64,000 nt of DNA from Agarivorans litoreus (GTDB lineage: Bacteria > Pseudomonadota > Gammaproteobacteria > Enterobacterales > Celerinatantimonadaceae). Shown piece after piece: positions 39,245 through 48,308 of the stretch (position 1 is its first letter; each line of letters starts with the position of its first letter). Both the position numbers and the translations under genes were made by a program. The stretch lies in the NCBI RefSeq assembly GCF_019649015.1, contig NZ_BLPI01000001.1:3963001-4027000 (forward strand), read 5' to 3'. Under the pieces are notes generated by a model that did not search any database, had not been told where the DNA came from, and saw only the letters and a program-made list of their open reading frames with translations.

Positions 39245-39766
39245 GTGAGTATTATTTTAGGCATTGATCCCGGCTCGCGGATCACCGGGTACGGACTAGT
39301 TAAACAAGCCCATGGGCGAATAGAGTACTTGGGTAGTGGCTGTATTCGCACCAATGAAAAAGAATTGCCACTTAGGTTAAAACAAATTCACGCAGGAGTG
39401 AGTGAAATTATCACCCAGTTTTCACCTGATGAGTTTGCTATAGAACAGGTTTTTATGGCTAAAAATGCTGATTCAGCCTTAAAGCTTGGCCAAGCTCGTG
39501 GCGCGGCTATTGTATCAGCGGTAAGCCAAGATTTGCCGGTGGCGGAGTATTCGGCGCGGCAAATAAAACAGGCAGTAGTGGGCACTGGTGCTGCAGATAA
39601 ATCTCAAGTTCAACACATGGTAACCCAACTTTTAAGCTTGTCGGCAAGCCCACAAGCAGATGCTGCTGATGCCCTTGCTGTTGCTTTATGTCATTGCCAT
39701 ACCAGACAAAGCTTAATAGGTATGGCCGGTAAAGTACGAGGTACAGTGAGGCGTCGGTTACGTTAA
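39245..39766 (+). CDS. ruvC: Holliday junction resolvase RuvC
   Basis: RuvC cuts Holliday junctions in concert with the RuvAB branch-migration motor. The start codon is GTG. The 173-residue protein has the first catalytic Asp in [14 protein letters not shown] (D7), a Glu in [21 protein letters not shown], and the acidic pair in [17 protein letters not shown]. It follows yebC as in many gammaproteobacteria, but ruvA and ruvB do not follow; lon comes next. Confidence 0.97.
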   Translation: MSIILGIDPGSRITGYGLVKQAHGRIEYLGSGCIRTNEKELPLRLKQIHAGVSEIITQFSPDEFAIEQVFMAKNADSALKLGQARGAAIVSAVSQDLPVAEYSARQIKQAVVGTGAADKSQVQHMVTQLLSLSASPQADAADALAVALCHCHTRQSLIGMAGKVRGTVRRRLR

Positions 39767-39823
39767 TTTATTGTATGAATAAACAACAGTCAGAAGTTTT
39801 TTTTGAATTATTCTGCGTAACTA

Positions 39824-39851
39824 ATTGAAACCATCAAGTTTGACCCAATAT
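39824..39851 (+). promoter_or_regulatory. Candidate sigma-32 heat-shock promoter of lon
   Basis: ATTGAAA at 39824-39830 and CCCAATAT at 39844-39851 with 13 bases between them match the sigma-32 consensus (CTTGAAA, 11-16 bases, CCCCATNT) in all but one position of each box. The pair lies 41 bases before the lon start, and lon is a classic heat-shock gene. Confidence 0.65.
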
Positions 39852-39891
39852 ATTGCTGATAGAGATTATTAGCTAAGGTAAAGAGGACGAC

Positions 39892-42240
39892 ATGACCTTA
39901 GAGCGTTCAGAACGTTTCGAAATTCCCGTATTACCGCTACGCGACGTGGTGGTGTATCCACACATGGTTATCCCATTGTTTGTTGGTCGTGAAAAATCCA
40001 TTCGTTGCTTAGAAAGTGCAATGAGCCAAGACAAGCAAGTATTGCTGGTGGCTCAAAAGGACGCAAGCAATGACGACCCACTGGTTGATGATTTATACAC
40101 GGTAGGTACCGTTGCTAATATTCTTCAATTACTTAAGCTGCCTGATGGTACCGTTAAAGTACTGGTTGAAGGTAGTCAGCGCGCTAAGCTCGAGCAAATT
40201 GTTCAAGAAGATGAGTATTACGTCGCCGCTGCGGAGTATGTAGTTTCTGCTCAGCCAGACGAAAAAGAGCAAGAAGTGATGGTGCGCTCTGCGATTAGTC
40301 AGTTTGAAGGCTACATCAAGCTCAATAAAAAAATTCCGCCAGAGGTGCTTACATCAGTATCGGGAATTGACGACGCTGCTCGTTTAGCCGATACCATGGC
40401 TGCGCACATGCCTCTTAAATTGGAAGATAAACAGTCGGTGCTTGAAATTGCCAGTATTCCAGAACGCCTTGAATACCTAATGGCGATGATGGAATCTGAA
40501 ATCGATTTGCTACACGTAGAGAAAAAGATCCGTGGACGTGTCAAAAAGCAAATGGAAAAAAGCCAACGCGAATATTACTTAAACGAGCAAATGAAGGCTA
40601 TCCAAAAAGAGTTGGGTGAGTCTGAAGATGGGCAAGACGAATTTGAGCAGCTTTCTCAACGCATTGATGAAGCTAAAATGCCTGAAGAAGCAAAAGAGAA
40701 AACTCTTGCGGAACTTAACAAGCTCAAAATGATGTCGCCAATGTCGGCTGAAGCCACAGTTGTGCGCGGCTATGTTGATTGGATGCTTAGTGTTCCTTGG
40801 GTTAAACGCTCAAAAGTGAAGCGTGATTTAGCCAAAGCCGAGCAGGTGCTGAATCAAGACCACTACGGTTTAGATAAAGTAAAAGAGCGTATTTTGGAAT
40901 ACTTGGCCGTGCAGAGTCGAGTTAACAAGCTAAAAGGGCCTATTTTATGTTTGGTTGGTCCTCCAGGCGTAGGTAAAACTTCACTGGGCCAATCTATCGC
41001 CAAATCTACTGGCCGCAAATATGTGCGCATGGCGCTGGGCGGCGTACGTGATGAAGCTGAAATTCGTGGACATCGCCGAACGTATATTGGTTCTATGCCG
41101 GGTAAGCTGATTCAAAAAATGTCTAAAGTGGCAGTGAAAAACCCACTGTTTTTGCTTGATGAAATTGACAAAATGGCGTCTGACATGCGCGGCGACCCTG
41201 CCTCAGCACTGTTAGAAGTGTTGGACCCAGAGCAAAATAATAGCTTTAACGATCATTACCTAGAAGTTGATTACGACTTGTCGGATGTAATGTTTGTTGC
41301 AACTTCTAACTCAATGAATATTCCAGGTCCATTACTTGACCGTATGGAAGTGATTCGCTTGTCTGGTTACACCGAAGACGAAAAACTCAATATTGCAAAG
41401 CAGCACTTAATTAGCAAACAGATCAAGCGTAATGGTTTGAAAGAGCATGAGATAGTTATCGAAGACAGTGCAATTATCGGTATTATCCGTTACTACACCC
41501 GCGAGGCTGGTGTACGTAGTCTAGAGCGAGAAATCTCTAAACTTTGTCGTAAAGCTGTTAAAGAAATTCTGTTAAATAAAGACACCAAAAAAGTAGAAAT
41601 TCGCCAAGATAACTTAAGTGAATACCTCGGTGTTCAGCGTTGTGATTACGGCAAAGCCGACGAAAACAACCGAGTAGGGATGGTAACCGGTCTTGCTTGG
41701 ACTGAAGTCGGCGGAGATCTGCTAACCATCGAAACAGCATCTGTACCCGGTAAAGGCAAGCTAACTTATACAGGGTCGCTCGGGGATGTAATGCAAGAGT
41801 CTATCCAAGCTGCTATGACAGTGGTAAGAGCTCGCGCGGATAAGTGGCGTATAAACAGCGACTTTTACGAAAAACGCGATATTCACGTACATGTACCCGA
41901 AGGCGCAACACCTAAAGATGGACCAAGTGCCGGTATTGCAATGTGTACCGCATTAGTTTCTAGCCTAACCGGTAATCCGGTAAAAGCTGAAGTCGCGATG
42001 ACTGGAGAGATTACATTACGAGGTGAAGTATTGCCGATTGGTGGCTTGAAAGAGAAGCTATTGGCTGCGCATCGTGGTGGAATTAAAACCGTTCTTATTC
42101 CAAAAGAAAATGAACGTGATTTGGAAGAGATACCAGAAAATGTTATTGGCGACCTAAAAATTATTCCAGTTCGCTGGATTGAACAGGTTCTGGAAGCGGC
42201 TTTAGAGCAAAATCCTGAAGGCTTTGAAGTAAAAGCTTGA
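39892..42240 (+). CDS. lon: ATP-dependent protease Lon
   Basis: Lon degrades misfolded and regulatory proteins in the cytoplasm. The 782-residue protein contains the N-terminal substrate domain, an AAA+ module with Walker A GPPGVGKT at 356-363 and Walker B FLLDEIDK, and a C-terminal serine protease domain. The catalytic Ser is residue 679 in PKDGPSAG, the same number as in E. coli, with the Lys in GLKEKLLAA. A good AAAGAGGA ribosome site precedes the ATG. hupB and ppiD follow as usual, but clpX, which commonly precedes lon, is not here. Confidence 0.98.
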   Translation: MTLERSERFEIPVLPLRDVVVYPHMVIPLFVGREKSIRCLESAMSQDKQVLLVAQKDASNDDPLVDDLYTVGTVANILQLLKLPDGTVKVLVEGSQRAKLEQIVQEDEYYVAAAEYVVSAQPDEKEQEVMVRSAISQFEGYIKLNKKIPPEVLTSVSGIDDAARLADTMAAHMPLKLEDKQSVLEIASIPERLEYLMAMMESEIDLLHVEKKIRGRVKKQMEKSQREYYLNEQMKAIQKELGESEDGQDEFEQLSQRIDEAKMPEEAKEKTLAELNKLKMMSPMSAEATVVRGYVDWMLSVPWVKRSKVKRDLAKAEQVLNQDHYGLDKVKERILEYLAVQSRVNKLKGPILCLVGPPGVGKTSLGQSIAKSTGRKYVRMALGGVRDEAEIRGHRRTYIGSMPGKLIQKMSKVAVKNPLFLLDEIDKMASDMRGDPASALLEVLDPEQNNSFNDHYLEVDYDLSDVMFVATSNSMNIPGPLLDRMEVIRLSGYTEDEKLNIAKQHLISKQIKRNGLKEHEIVIEDSAIIGIIRYYTREAGVRSLEREISKLCRKAVKEILLNKDTKKVEIRQDNLSEYLGVQRCDYGKADENNRVGMVTGLAWTEVGGDLLTIETASVPGKGKLTYTGSLGDVMQESIQAAMTVVRARADKWRINSDFYEKRDIHVHVPEGATPKDGPSAGIAMCTALVSSLTGNPVKAEVAMTGEITLRGEVLPIGGLKEKLLAAHRGGIKTVLIPKENERDLEEIPENVIGDLKIIPVRWIEQVLEAALEQNPEGFEVKA

Positions 42241-42278
42241 GTCAATGCAAATAAACGATATTCAATCGCAAAATAGTA

Positions 42279-42320
42279 CTTGCCAGCCTTGTTCAAGGGC
42301 TATAGCCTAAGGCTGGCAAG
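42279..42320. repeat. Strong hairpin between lon and hupB
   Basis: CTTGCCAGCCTT (42279-42290) and AAGGCTGGCAAG (42309-42320) are perfect 12-base arms around an 18-base loop. No T-run follows, so it is not a standard terminator. It may be a repeat of the REP type, an mRNA-stabilising hairpin or an attenuating structure. Confidence 0.7.
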
Positions 42321-42452
42321 GAAGCCGTTGATAATTATATTGATGGTATTATTTAACTAAATGTAGACTGACGAACCTCATTCTGAGCCGTATTTATAAG
42401 GGATGCTTCCCTGCGGTAAGAAGAAAAGGAATAACAACAAGGGGAACCAATT

Positions 42453-42725
42453 GTGAATAAAGCTCAACTCGTAGATAAAATCGCTGAAGGCGCTGACATT
42501 TCTAAGGCCGCTGCAGGTCGTGCGCTCGATTCTTTCATTGACGCGATTTCAGAGACACTAAAAGAAGGCGACAACGTTGCTTTGGTAGGTTTTGGTACTT
42601 TCCAAGTAAAAGAGCGTTCAGCTCGCACTGGTCGTAACCCTCAGACTGGTGCAGAGATTCAAATTGCTGCTGCTAACGTACCGTCGTTTAAAGCAGGTAA
42701 AGCGTTAAAAGACGCAGTAAACTAA
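42453..42725 (+). CDS. hupB: DNA-binding protein HU-beta
   Basis: HU is an abundant nucleoid protein that bends DNA. The 90-residue protein has the family layout: N-terminal helices ([20 protein letters not shown]) and the DNA-binding arm with [20 protein letters not shown]. The start is a GTG with AAGGGGAA before it, chosen because the first residues match HU proteins. It lies between lon and ppiD as in most gammaproteobacteria. Confidence 0.98.
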   Translation: MNKAQLVDKIAEGADISKAAAGRALDSFIDAISETLKEGDNVALVGFGTFQVKERSARTGRNPQTGAEIQIAAANVPSFKAGKALKDAVN

Positions 42726-42750
42726 CTGTCAGACGCAATTGCGATCTGTC

Positions 42751-42778
42751 AAAGGCGCATCCATTCGATGCGCTTTTT
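42751..42778 (+). terminator. Intrinsic terminator after hupB
   Basis: GCGCATC (42755-42761) pairs with GATGCGC (42767-42773) over CATTC, flanked by AAAG and TTTTT. Confidence 0.85.
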
Positions 42779-42809
42779 CATTATTTAATGTGGTAAAGAG
42801 TAATTAAGC

Positions 42810-44678
42810 ATGTTGGAAAAGCTCCGTGAAGGAAGCCAAGGTCCGGTAGCCAAAATCATCCTAGGTTTGGTCATTTTATCTTTCGCTCTGGCGGGTGTAG
42901 GTAGCTACATCGCAAGCCCAAGTGAGCAATTAGCAGCCGAAGTTAATGGTGAGTCCATTAGCCGTGCAGAGTTTGATCAAGCTTATCAAAACGAGCGTGC
43001 TCGCTTAGAAAGCCAGTTTGGTGCTGCGTTTAATCAGCTAGCTGCTGACCCAAGCTATATGGCGCAGTTTAGAAGTAACGTATTAGACCGAATGATTGGT
43101 GAGCGTTTGCTAGACCAAGCTGCAGAAAGCTACGGCTTACGAGTAAGCGATGCACAAGTTAAGTCTCAAATTTTAGGCATGCAAGAATTTCAAGTTGATG
43201 GTCGTTTTGATAACGAGCGTTACTTAGCTGTTCTTTACCGCGCCAATCTCCAACCTGCTCAATTTCGCGACATGATTCGCAACGACCTAACTCGTCGTCA
43301 ATTGCAGCAAGCTTTATTAGGTAGTGAGTTTGCATTGCCAAGTGAAGCAGAGTTACTGGTTAAGCTTAATCAACAAACTCGCGACGTGCGCTACGTTACG
43401 GTCCCTGTTGTTCAGTTTGCTAACCAAGAAGCGCCAAGTGAAGAAGACTTACTGGCTTACTACGAAGAACGTAAAAACACTTTCCGCACTGAAGAGTCGG
43501 TAGATGTAGAGTACATCGTAGTTGATGCAGAGGAAATTGCTGCAAGCATTGAAGTTAGCGATGAAGATATACAGCAGTTTTATGATGCTAACCAGTTAAC
43601 TTATTCACAACCTGAGAAGCGTAAAGTTGCCCATATTTTAGTTGCTGATCAAGCTAAAGCTGAAGAGCTTTTAGCTAAAATCAATCAAGGTGAAGATTTC
43701 GCTACGCTGGCCGCAGAAGAATCTGAAGATACCTTTAGTGGTCAGGAAGGCGGAGAACTAGATTGGTTTGAAAGTGGCGTAATGGCACCTGAGTTCGATG
43801 CTGCTTCTTTCGCACTTGCGAACACCGGCGATGTTAGCCAGGTGGTTAAAACCGAATTTGGTTTCCACATTATTAAACTGTTAGACGTACAAACTTCACA
43901 AGCTAAACCTTTAGAAGATGTGAAACAGCAAATTAGTCAGCGCTTGCAACAAGAACAAGCACAAGATACGTTCTATGAGCAAGCTCAGCGTCTTGCGGAA
44001 GTATCTTTCGAGATCCCTGATTCATTAATTGATGTTGCTAGCGAAACAGGCTTGAAAGTTGAAACTGTTAAAGGTTTAACCCGTACTACTGCTACTGGAG
44101 CGTTGAGTGAGCCGCAAGTAGTTAATCAACTATTTAACTTAGACTTTATCGCTGAAGGTCTAAATAGTGATGCCATTCAGTTATCAGATAACAGTTCAAT
44201 AGTCGTCCGTGTTATGGCTCATCAAGCTTCAGAAGTAAAACCTTTTGAAGAGGTTAAAGCTCAAATCAACACCGCGCTTATTCAATCGCGTTCAGCCAAG
44301 GCTGCACAAGATTATGCCGATAGTTTAATTGCTGCGCTTGAGAGTGGTGAGGGCTTAGATGCCTTGCTTTATGAGCAAAATCTAAAGATTGATTCTAAGT
44401 TTAAAGTGAGCCGTGATAGTCAAGAGTTTGAACCACAAGTGGTGCGCCACTTATTTATGATGGCAAAACCTTCAGAGCAAAAAGTGGCAAGCCGTATCAC
44501 TACGATGAGCGGCGACCAACTAGTTATTCAATTAACCGCAGTTAACGAAGCAGAAACTGTTGATGCCAGTGAAACTAATCAATGGTTACAACAACTTAGC
44601 AATGTTAAAACAGAAGCGAGTTATCAAGTATTGATTGATGTCTTAAAAAGCAAAGCAGAAATCCAAAACTTGTTGTAA
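42810..44678 (+). CDS. ppiD: Periplasmic folding chaperone PpiD
   Basis: PpiD is anchored in the inner membrane near the Sec translocon and helps fold exported proteins. The 622-residue protein has a short cytoplasmic start, one membrane segment (about 15-34), a SurA-like N-terminal chaperone region, and a parvulin domain (about 263-360) with KRKVAHILVADQAKAEELL and TEFGFHIIKLLD. In E. coli the PpiD parvulin domain has little isomerase activity. It follows hupB and is terminated by an intrinsic terminator. Confidence 0.95.
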   Translation: MLEKLREGSQGPVAKIILGLVILSFALAGVGSYIASPSEQLAAEVNGESISRAEFDQAYQNERARLESQFGAAFNQLAADPSYMAQFRSNVLDRMIGERLLDQAAESYGLRVSDAQVKSQILGMQEFQVDGRFDNERYLAVLYRANLQPAQFRDMIRNDLTRRQLQQALLGSEFALPSEAELLVKLNQQTRDVRYVTVPVVQFANQEAPSEEDLLAYYEERKNTFRTEESVDVEYIVVDAEEIAASIEVSDEDIQQFYDANQLTYSQPEKRKVAHILVADQAKAEELLAKINQGEDFATLAAEESEDTFSGQEGGELDWFESGVMAPEFDAASFALANTGDVSQVVKTEFGFHIIKLLDVQTSQAKPLEDVKQQISQRLQQEQAQDTFYEQAQRLAEVSFEIPDSLIDVASETGLKVETVKGLTRTTATGALSEPQVVNQLFNLDFIAEGLNSDAIQLSDNSSIVVRVMAHQASEVKPFEEVKAQINTALIQSRSAKAAQDYADSLIAALESGEGLDALLYEQNLKIDSKFKVSRDSQEFEPQVVRHLFMMAKPSEQKVASRITTMSGDQLVIQLTAVNEAETVDASETNQWLQQLSNVKTEASYQVLIDVLKSKAEIQNLL

Positions 44679-44703
44679 GCTTATTGCTTACGTAAGATAC
44701 TGA

Positions 44704-44729
44704 AAAAAGGACGTTTTACGTCCTTTTTT
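44704..44729 (+). terminator. Intrinsic terminator after ppiD
   Basis: AAAAAAGGACGT pairs with ACGTCCTTTTTT over a very short loop, with the T-run overlapping the stem. Confidence 0.85.
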
Positions 44730-44745
44730 AGTTTTGGAGAACATC

Positions 44746-45105
44746 GTGAAGAAATCCATTGTGCTGCTTATTGCACTTGTGGGCATTGGTTTAGGTGTAA
44801 TGTCTTTTGTTTACTTTGCTTATCCCGAGTTAGTGGGCATCGAGCGAAGCCATGAAATAAACCCTATTGTAGGCACTTGGGAAGCTGAACATGATTTTTA
44901 TGGCAAGAAAGAGCGCCTAGTATTCTCAGAAGATGGCCAAGTTAAATCTGGCAGCCGGGTAGCAACCCAATACAAAATAAATGGCAATCGAGTGGTGGTG
45001 ACCTCAGCGGATAAAGTGATTGAATATCGAATTTCAAAAGATGGTCAAACATTGGATGCATACTTGCCAAGAGCAGGACGTATTCGTTATCAAAGAATTA
45101 ATTAA
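44746..45105 (+). CDS. Small membrane-anchored protein, possibly DUF2850-like
   Basis: A 119-residue protein. The GTG at 44746 is chosen because GGAG (44736-44739) lies six bases before it; a TTG four codons upstream would include that ribosome site. A membrane anchor (about 4-24) is followed by a short beta-strand domain with IVGTWEAEHDFYGKKERLVF and YKINGNRVVVTSADKVIEYR. The GTW start and repeated hairpins suggest a lipocalin-like or DUF2850-like fold; this is a weak match from memory. It sits between two terminators, so it is transcribed alone. Confidence 0.65.
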   Translation: MKKSIVLLIALVGIGLGVMSFVYFAYPELVGIERSHEINPIVGTWEAEHDFYGKKERLVFSEDGQVKSGSRVATQYKINGNRVVVTSADKVIEYRISKDGQTLDAYLPRAGRIRYQRIN

Positions 45106-45138
45106 AAAAGCCCTTAACAGAAGCTGTTAAGGGCTTTT
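45104..45138. terminator. Bidirectional terminator between the small membrane protein gene and fabV
   Basis: AAAAGCCCTTAACAG pairs perfectly with CTGTTAAGGGCTTTT over AAG between convergent genes. Confidence 0.92.
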
Positions 45139-45157
45139 GTAGTTTTTATGCTCGGTA

Positions 45158-46360
45158 TTAGTCTAGAGTCACTACTTCAAATGGTACCTCGGTAGCTACA
45201 TCTGCATCGTAATCAACACCCGATACACCAAAGCCAAATAGTTTCAAGAATTCAGCCTTATAGTATTCGTAGTCAGTGTGTTCTTTTAGGTTTTCTGTAG
45301 TGATTTGTGGCCATAAATCAACGCAGGCCTGTTGAATGTCTTCACGTAACTCCCAGTCATCTAAACGCAGGCGGTTGTGGTCATCAACCGGCGCTTGCTC
45401 ACCCTCCAAATATAGACGCTCATTAAACAGACGGTATATTTGCTCCATGCAACCTTCGTGTAAACCTTGTTCCTTCATGATTTTGAACACCATCGAAATG
45501 TATAAAGGCATTACCGGGATTGCTGAACTAGCTTGAGTAACAACACTCTTAAGTACCGCTACATTAGCAGAGCCATGTTTACTGCTTAATTTTTGATTTA
45601 GTGCAGTAGCGGCACGATCTAAGTCCATTTTGGCTTTACCCAAAGCACCATCCCAATAGATTGGCCATGTTAGAGCTGTACCAATGTAACTGTAAGCAAC
45701 GGTTTTACAACCTTCCGCTAGCACGCCGGCTTCATCTAAGGCGTTAATCCAAAGCTCCCAGTCTTCACCACCCATTACCGTTACCGTATCAGCGATTTCT
45801 TGCTCGGTTGCTGGCTCTACGCTCGCTTCGATAATGGTATCTTTATTGGTATCTACCGCTGTCGCTGTGTAAGTTTCACCGATAGGCTTTAAGCTAGAGC
45901 GAATCAGTTCTCCACTGTCGGGGAGTTTACGAACTGGTGACGCTAGCGAATAAACCACAAGGTCGATTTGCCCAAGATCTTGTTTAATTAAGTCAACAGC
46001 TGCTTGTTTTGCTTGATGCGAGAAGGCGTCACCATTGATACTTTTAGCATAAAGGCCGGCTTCATGCGCTTTTTGGTCAAATGCAGCAGCATTGTACCAA
46101 CCTGCGGTACCAGGTTTTTTTTCAGTGGCAGGCTTTTCGAAAAATACGCCAATTGTTGCGGCATCGCTACCAAAAGCTGCCGCTATGCGCGATGACAAAC
46201 CATATCCGCTTGAAGACCCAACCACCAATACTCGCTTAGGACCATTACTTACTTTTCCTTGCTGTTTGGTGTAATCGATTTGCTCTTGTACATTAGCCGC
46301 ACAGCCTAGTGGGTGAGTGGTGGTACAGATAAAGCCTCGGATCTTGGGTTTGATGATCAT
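45158..46360 (-). CDS. fabV: Trans-2-enoyl-ACP reductase FabV
   Basis: FabV reduces enoyl-ACP with NADH in the last step of each fatty-acid elongation cycle and replaces or duplicates FabI in vibrios, pseudomonads and relatives. The 400-residue protein starts [20 protein letters not shown], has the nucleotide-binding [17 protein letters not shown], and the active-site Tyr235-x8-Lys244 ([10 protein letters not shown]), exactly the FabV spacing. FabV is naturally less sensitive to triclosan than FabI. It diverges from the acyltransferase gene over a promoter region with repeated TAGCGCTAAA boxes. Confidence 0.97.
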   Translation of the reverse strand: MIIKPKIRGFICTTTHPLGCAANVQEQIDYTKQQGKVSNGPKRVLVVGSSSGYGLSSRIAAAFGSDAATIGVFFEKPATEKKPGTAGWYNAAAFDQKAHEAGLYAKSINGDAFSHQAKQAAVDLIKQDLGQIDLVVYSLASPVRKLPDSGELIRSSLKPIGETYTATAVDTNKDTIIEASVEPATEQEIADTVTVMGGEDWELWINALDEAGVLAEGCKTVAYSYIGTALTWPIYWDGALGKAKMDLDRAATALNQKLSSKHGSANVAVLKSVVTQASSAIPVMPLYISMVFKIMKEQGLHEGCMEQIYRLFNERLYLEGEQAPVDDHNRLRLDDWELREDIQQACVDLWPQITTENLKEHTDYEYYKAEFLKLFGFGVSGVDYDADVATEVPFEVVTLD

Positions 46361-46411
46361 AGTACTTCCTTTAAAGTGTCCGATAATAAGGCGCTGAATA
46401 CATGATTGTTA

Positions 46412-46454
46412 TAGCGCTAAAAAATGCAATGATTCTAGCATGTTTAGCGCTAAA
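46412..46454. promoter_or_regulatory. Paired direct repeats in the fabV/acyltransferase promoter region
   Basis: TAGCGCTAAA occurs at 46412-46421 and again at 46445-46454, starts exactly 33 bases apart, or about three helical turns. Each copy contains the 8-base palindrome TAGCGCTA and is followed 2-3 bases later by TGCA. The layout suggests a dimeric regulator binding on one face of the helix, just upstream of fabV. No regulator is assigned. Confidence 0.5.
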
Positions 46455-46655
46455 GGTGCATTTACCCTAGCTGATCAGAGCAGTTTAAAGTAGCTAAAGA
46501 TAGTTCTGCTAGGGTGACTTGCTTACAGGCCGTGCTTGTTACGATATAAATTTATTATCAAAAGAACTATACATTATCTTATTTAGGTAGTATCAATAAC
46601 ATAACGCGATAAAAAGATAAGATAGAAAACACTTAAGGGAATAAGGGTTAAGCTT

Positions 46656-47519
46656 TTGAAAAGTAAAATATTGCCGACCAGCATCAAAGGAAAGGTGGTT
46701 GGTTTACCCACCAGCAAAACCACTCAACATGCCGCTAAAAAGAAAGCGACTGAAATTGCCCAGCATTATGAAACTTACTTCCATCCTATGGTGGCATTAA
46801 GTGATGACGATGTGCAAAGTGTCTACCGTCTTCGTCACGACGTTTATTGCGAAGAGTTAGGTTTTGAACCGACTAATGACGAAAGAGTAGAGCGAGATGA
46901 ATTTGATGATTACTCCGACTATTGTTTAGTGCGACACAAGTCTTCAAATACCTTTGCCAGTACTGTAAGAGTTGTTGCTCCATCCTGTGCGCAATTACTA
47001 CCTTTGGAAAAATACTGCGAGGGTGCTATCACGGATGAGGAGTTACATCCGCAAAATTTTGCTCGAGAAGACGTTTGTGAAATTTCTCGTCTAGCATTAA
47101 GAGCAACATTTAGACGTCGTAAAACCGATAAGTTTAAAGACTCTGCGGTAGGTGGGATTAACATCAACGAGCTCTATGAAGAAGAGCTGCGCTGCTTTCC
47201 TTTTATCACTGCCAGTATGTATCTAGCCGCTACAGTGTTGGTAGAGCGCCATAATATCAAACATGCTTATGTGATGATGGAGCCTCGCTTAGCTCGAAGC
47301 ACCGCGCTCTTGGGCATTAAATTTCAACAAATTGGCCCGGTAGTGGAGTACCATGGACAACGTGCGCCTTACTATATTACGGCAGAAAAGATTCGCAGCG
47401 ATCTACCCATTACTCTTAAGCCACTTATGGACATGATCGAGCGTGAGGTTAATGCTTCTCTTTCTACCTCGCAAATAGTTGGCGCGCAGGAAAGTATGCT
47501 TTATCGAGGAAACTCTTAG
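46656..47519 (+). CDS. PEP-CTERM/exosortase-associated (FeeM-like) N-acyltransferase
   Basis: A 287-residue cytoplasmic protein of the group annotated as PEP-CTERM/exosortase system-associated acyltransferase, related to N-acyl amino acid synthase FeeM and LuxI-type autoinducer synthases. The start is TTG with AAGGG 8 bases before it. The family-like block VYRLRHDVYCEELGFEP is at about 55-71, with the acidic DEFDDYSDYCLV after it and CEISRLALRATFRRR as the later conserved block. No exosortase or PEP-CTERM protein is visible in the window. It converges on sapF with only 9 bases between. Confidence 0.8.
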   Translation: MKSKILPTSIKGKVVGLPTSKTTQHAAKKKATEIAQHYETYFHPMVALSDDDVQSVYRLRHDVYCEELGFEPTNDERVERDEFDDYSDYCLVRHKSSNTFASTVRVVAPSCAQLLPLEKYCEGAITDEELHPQNFAREDVCEISRLALRATFRRRKTDKFKDSAVGGININELYEEELRCFPFITASMYLAATVLVERHNIKHAYVMMEPRLARSTALLGIKFQQIGPVVEYHGQRAPYYITAEKIRSDLPITLKPLMDMIEREVNASLSTSQIVGAQESMLYRGNS

Positions 47520-47528
47520 TATCTTTCG

Positions 47529-48308
47529 TTATTTGCGAAAGGCATTTTGATAGGCATTTATCAGTCGTTGGCTCAGTTCGTGTTCGGGCTGAGTAAAAAA
47601 TTCTTCAGTGCTTTTAAACTCAACAGCTTTGCCTTGCTGCATCACCAATACTTTGTCTGAAAAATGTCGAACTAAACCTAAATCGTTTGAAACAAAGATA
47701 TAGCTAATGGCAAATCGTTGTTGAAGCTCAAGCAGTAGGTTAATGATTTGGGCTCTAACCGAGACATCAAGCGCTGCAATACTTTCATCGATAACGATGA
47801 TTTTGGGGCTTAAGATAAGTGCTCTAGCAACAGCGATGCGTTGTTTTTGTCCACTCGACAACATACTTGGAAAAAATTCTATGTGCTCTTCTAACAAGCC
47901 TACCAATTTTAGTGTCGCAATAACTTTTTGTTGCTGTTCTTGTTGAGAAAGCGCAGTGTTTAGAATAAGGGGCGCAGATAAAATTCGGCCTATACTGGAG
48001 CGTGGGTTTAGTGAACTATTTGGATCTTGAAATATCATTCTAATTAGGCGGCATCGGCGAGTATAGTCGCCAAATTTTAAAGCTTCACCATTAATGAAAA
48101 TATCGCCTTTGCTGGGTCTATTTATCCCGGCCAGTACTTTGGCTAAACTAGATTTGCCAGAGCCTGACTCACCAATCACCGCTAAGCTTTCCCCCATGTT
48201 GAGCTCAAAACTAATATTATCGATGGCAGCGAAACGCTGTCTGCTTAACCATCCTTTGTGAATGTATACGTGCTGGGACAAATTTTTAACATGTAGTAAG
48301 TTAGCCAT
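47529..48308 (-). CDS. sapF: Peptide ABC transporter ATP-binding protein SapF
   Basis: One of two ATPases of the Sap transporter, which takes up peptides and in some bacteria protects against antimicrobial peptides or supports potassium uptake. The 259-residue protein has Walker [13 protein letters not shown], the ABC signature [15 protein letters not shown] and Walker [13 protein letters not shown]. Its start overlaps sapD by 8 bases. It is the last of five minus-strand sap genes. Confidence 0.93.
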   Translation of the reverse strand: MANLLHVKNLSQHVYIHKGWLSRQRFAAIDNISFELNMGESLAVIGESGSGKSSLAKVLAGINRPSKGDIFINGEALKFGDYTRRCRLIRMIFQDPNSSLNPRSSIGRILSAPLILNTALSQQEQQQKVIATLKLVGLLEEHIEFFPSMLSSGQKQRIAVARALILSPKIIVIDESIAALDVSVRAQIINLLLELQQRFAISYIFVSNDLGLVRHFSDKVLVMQQGKAVEFKSTEEFFTQPEHELSQRLINAYQNAFRK

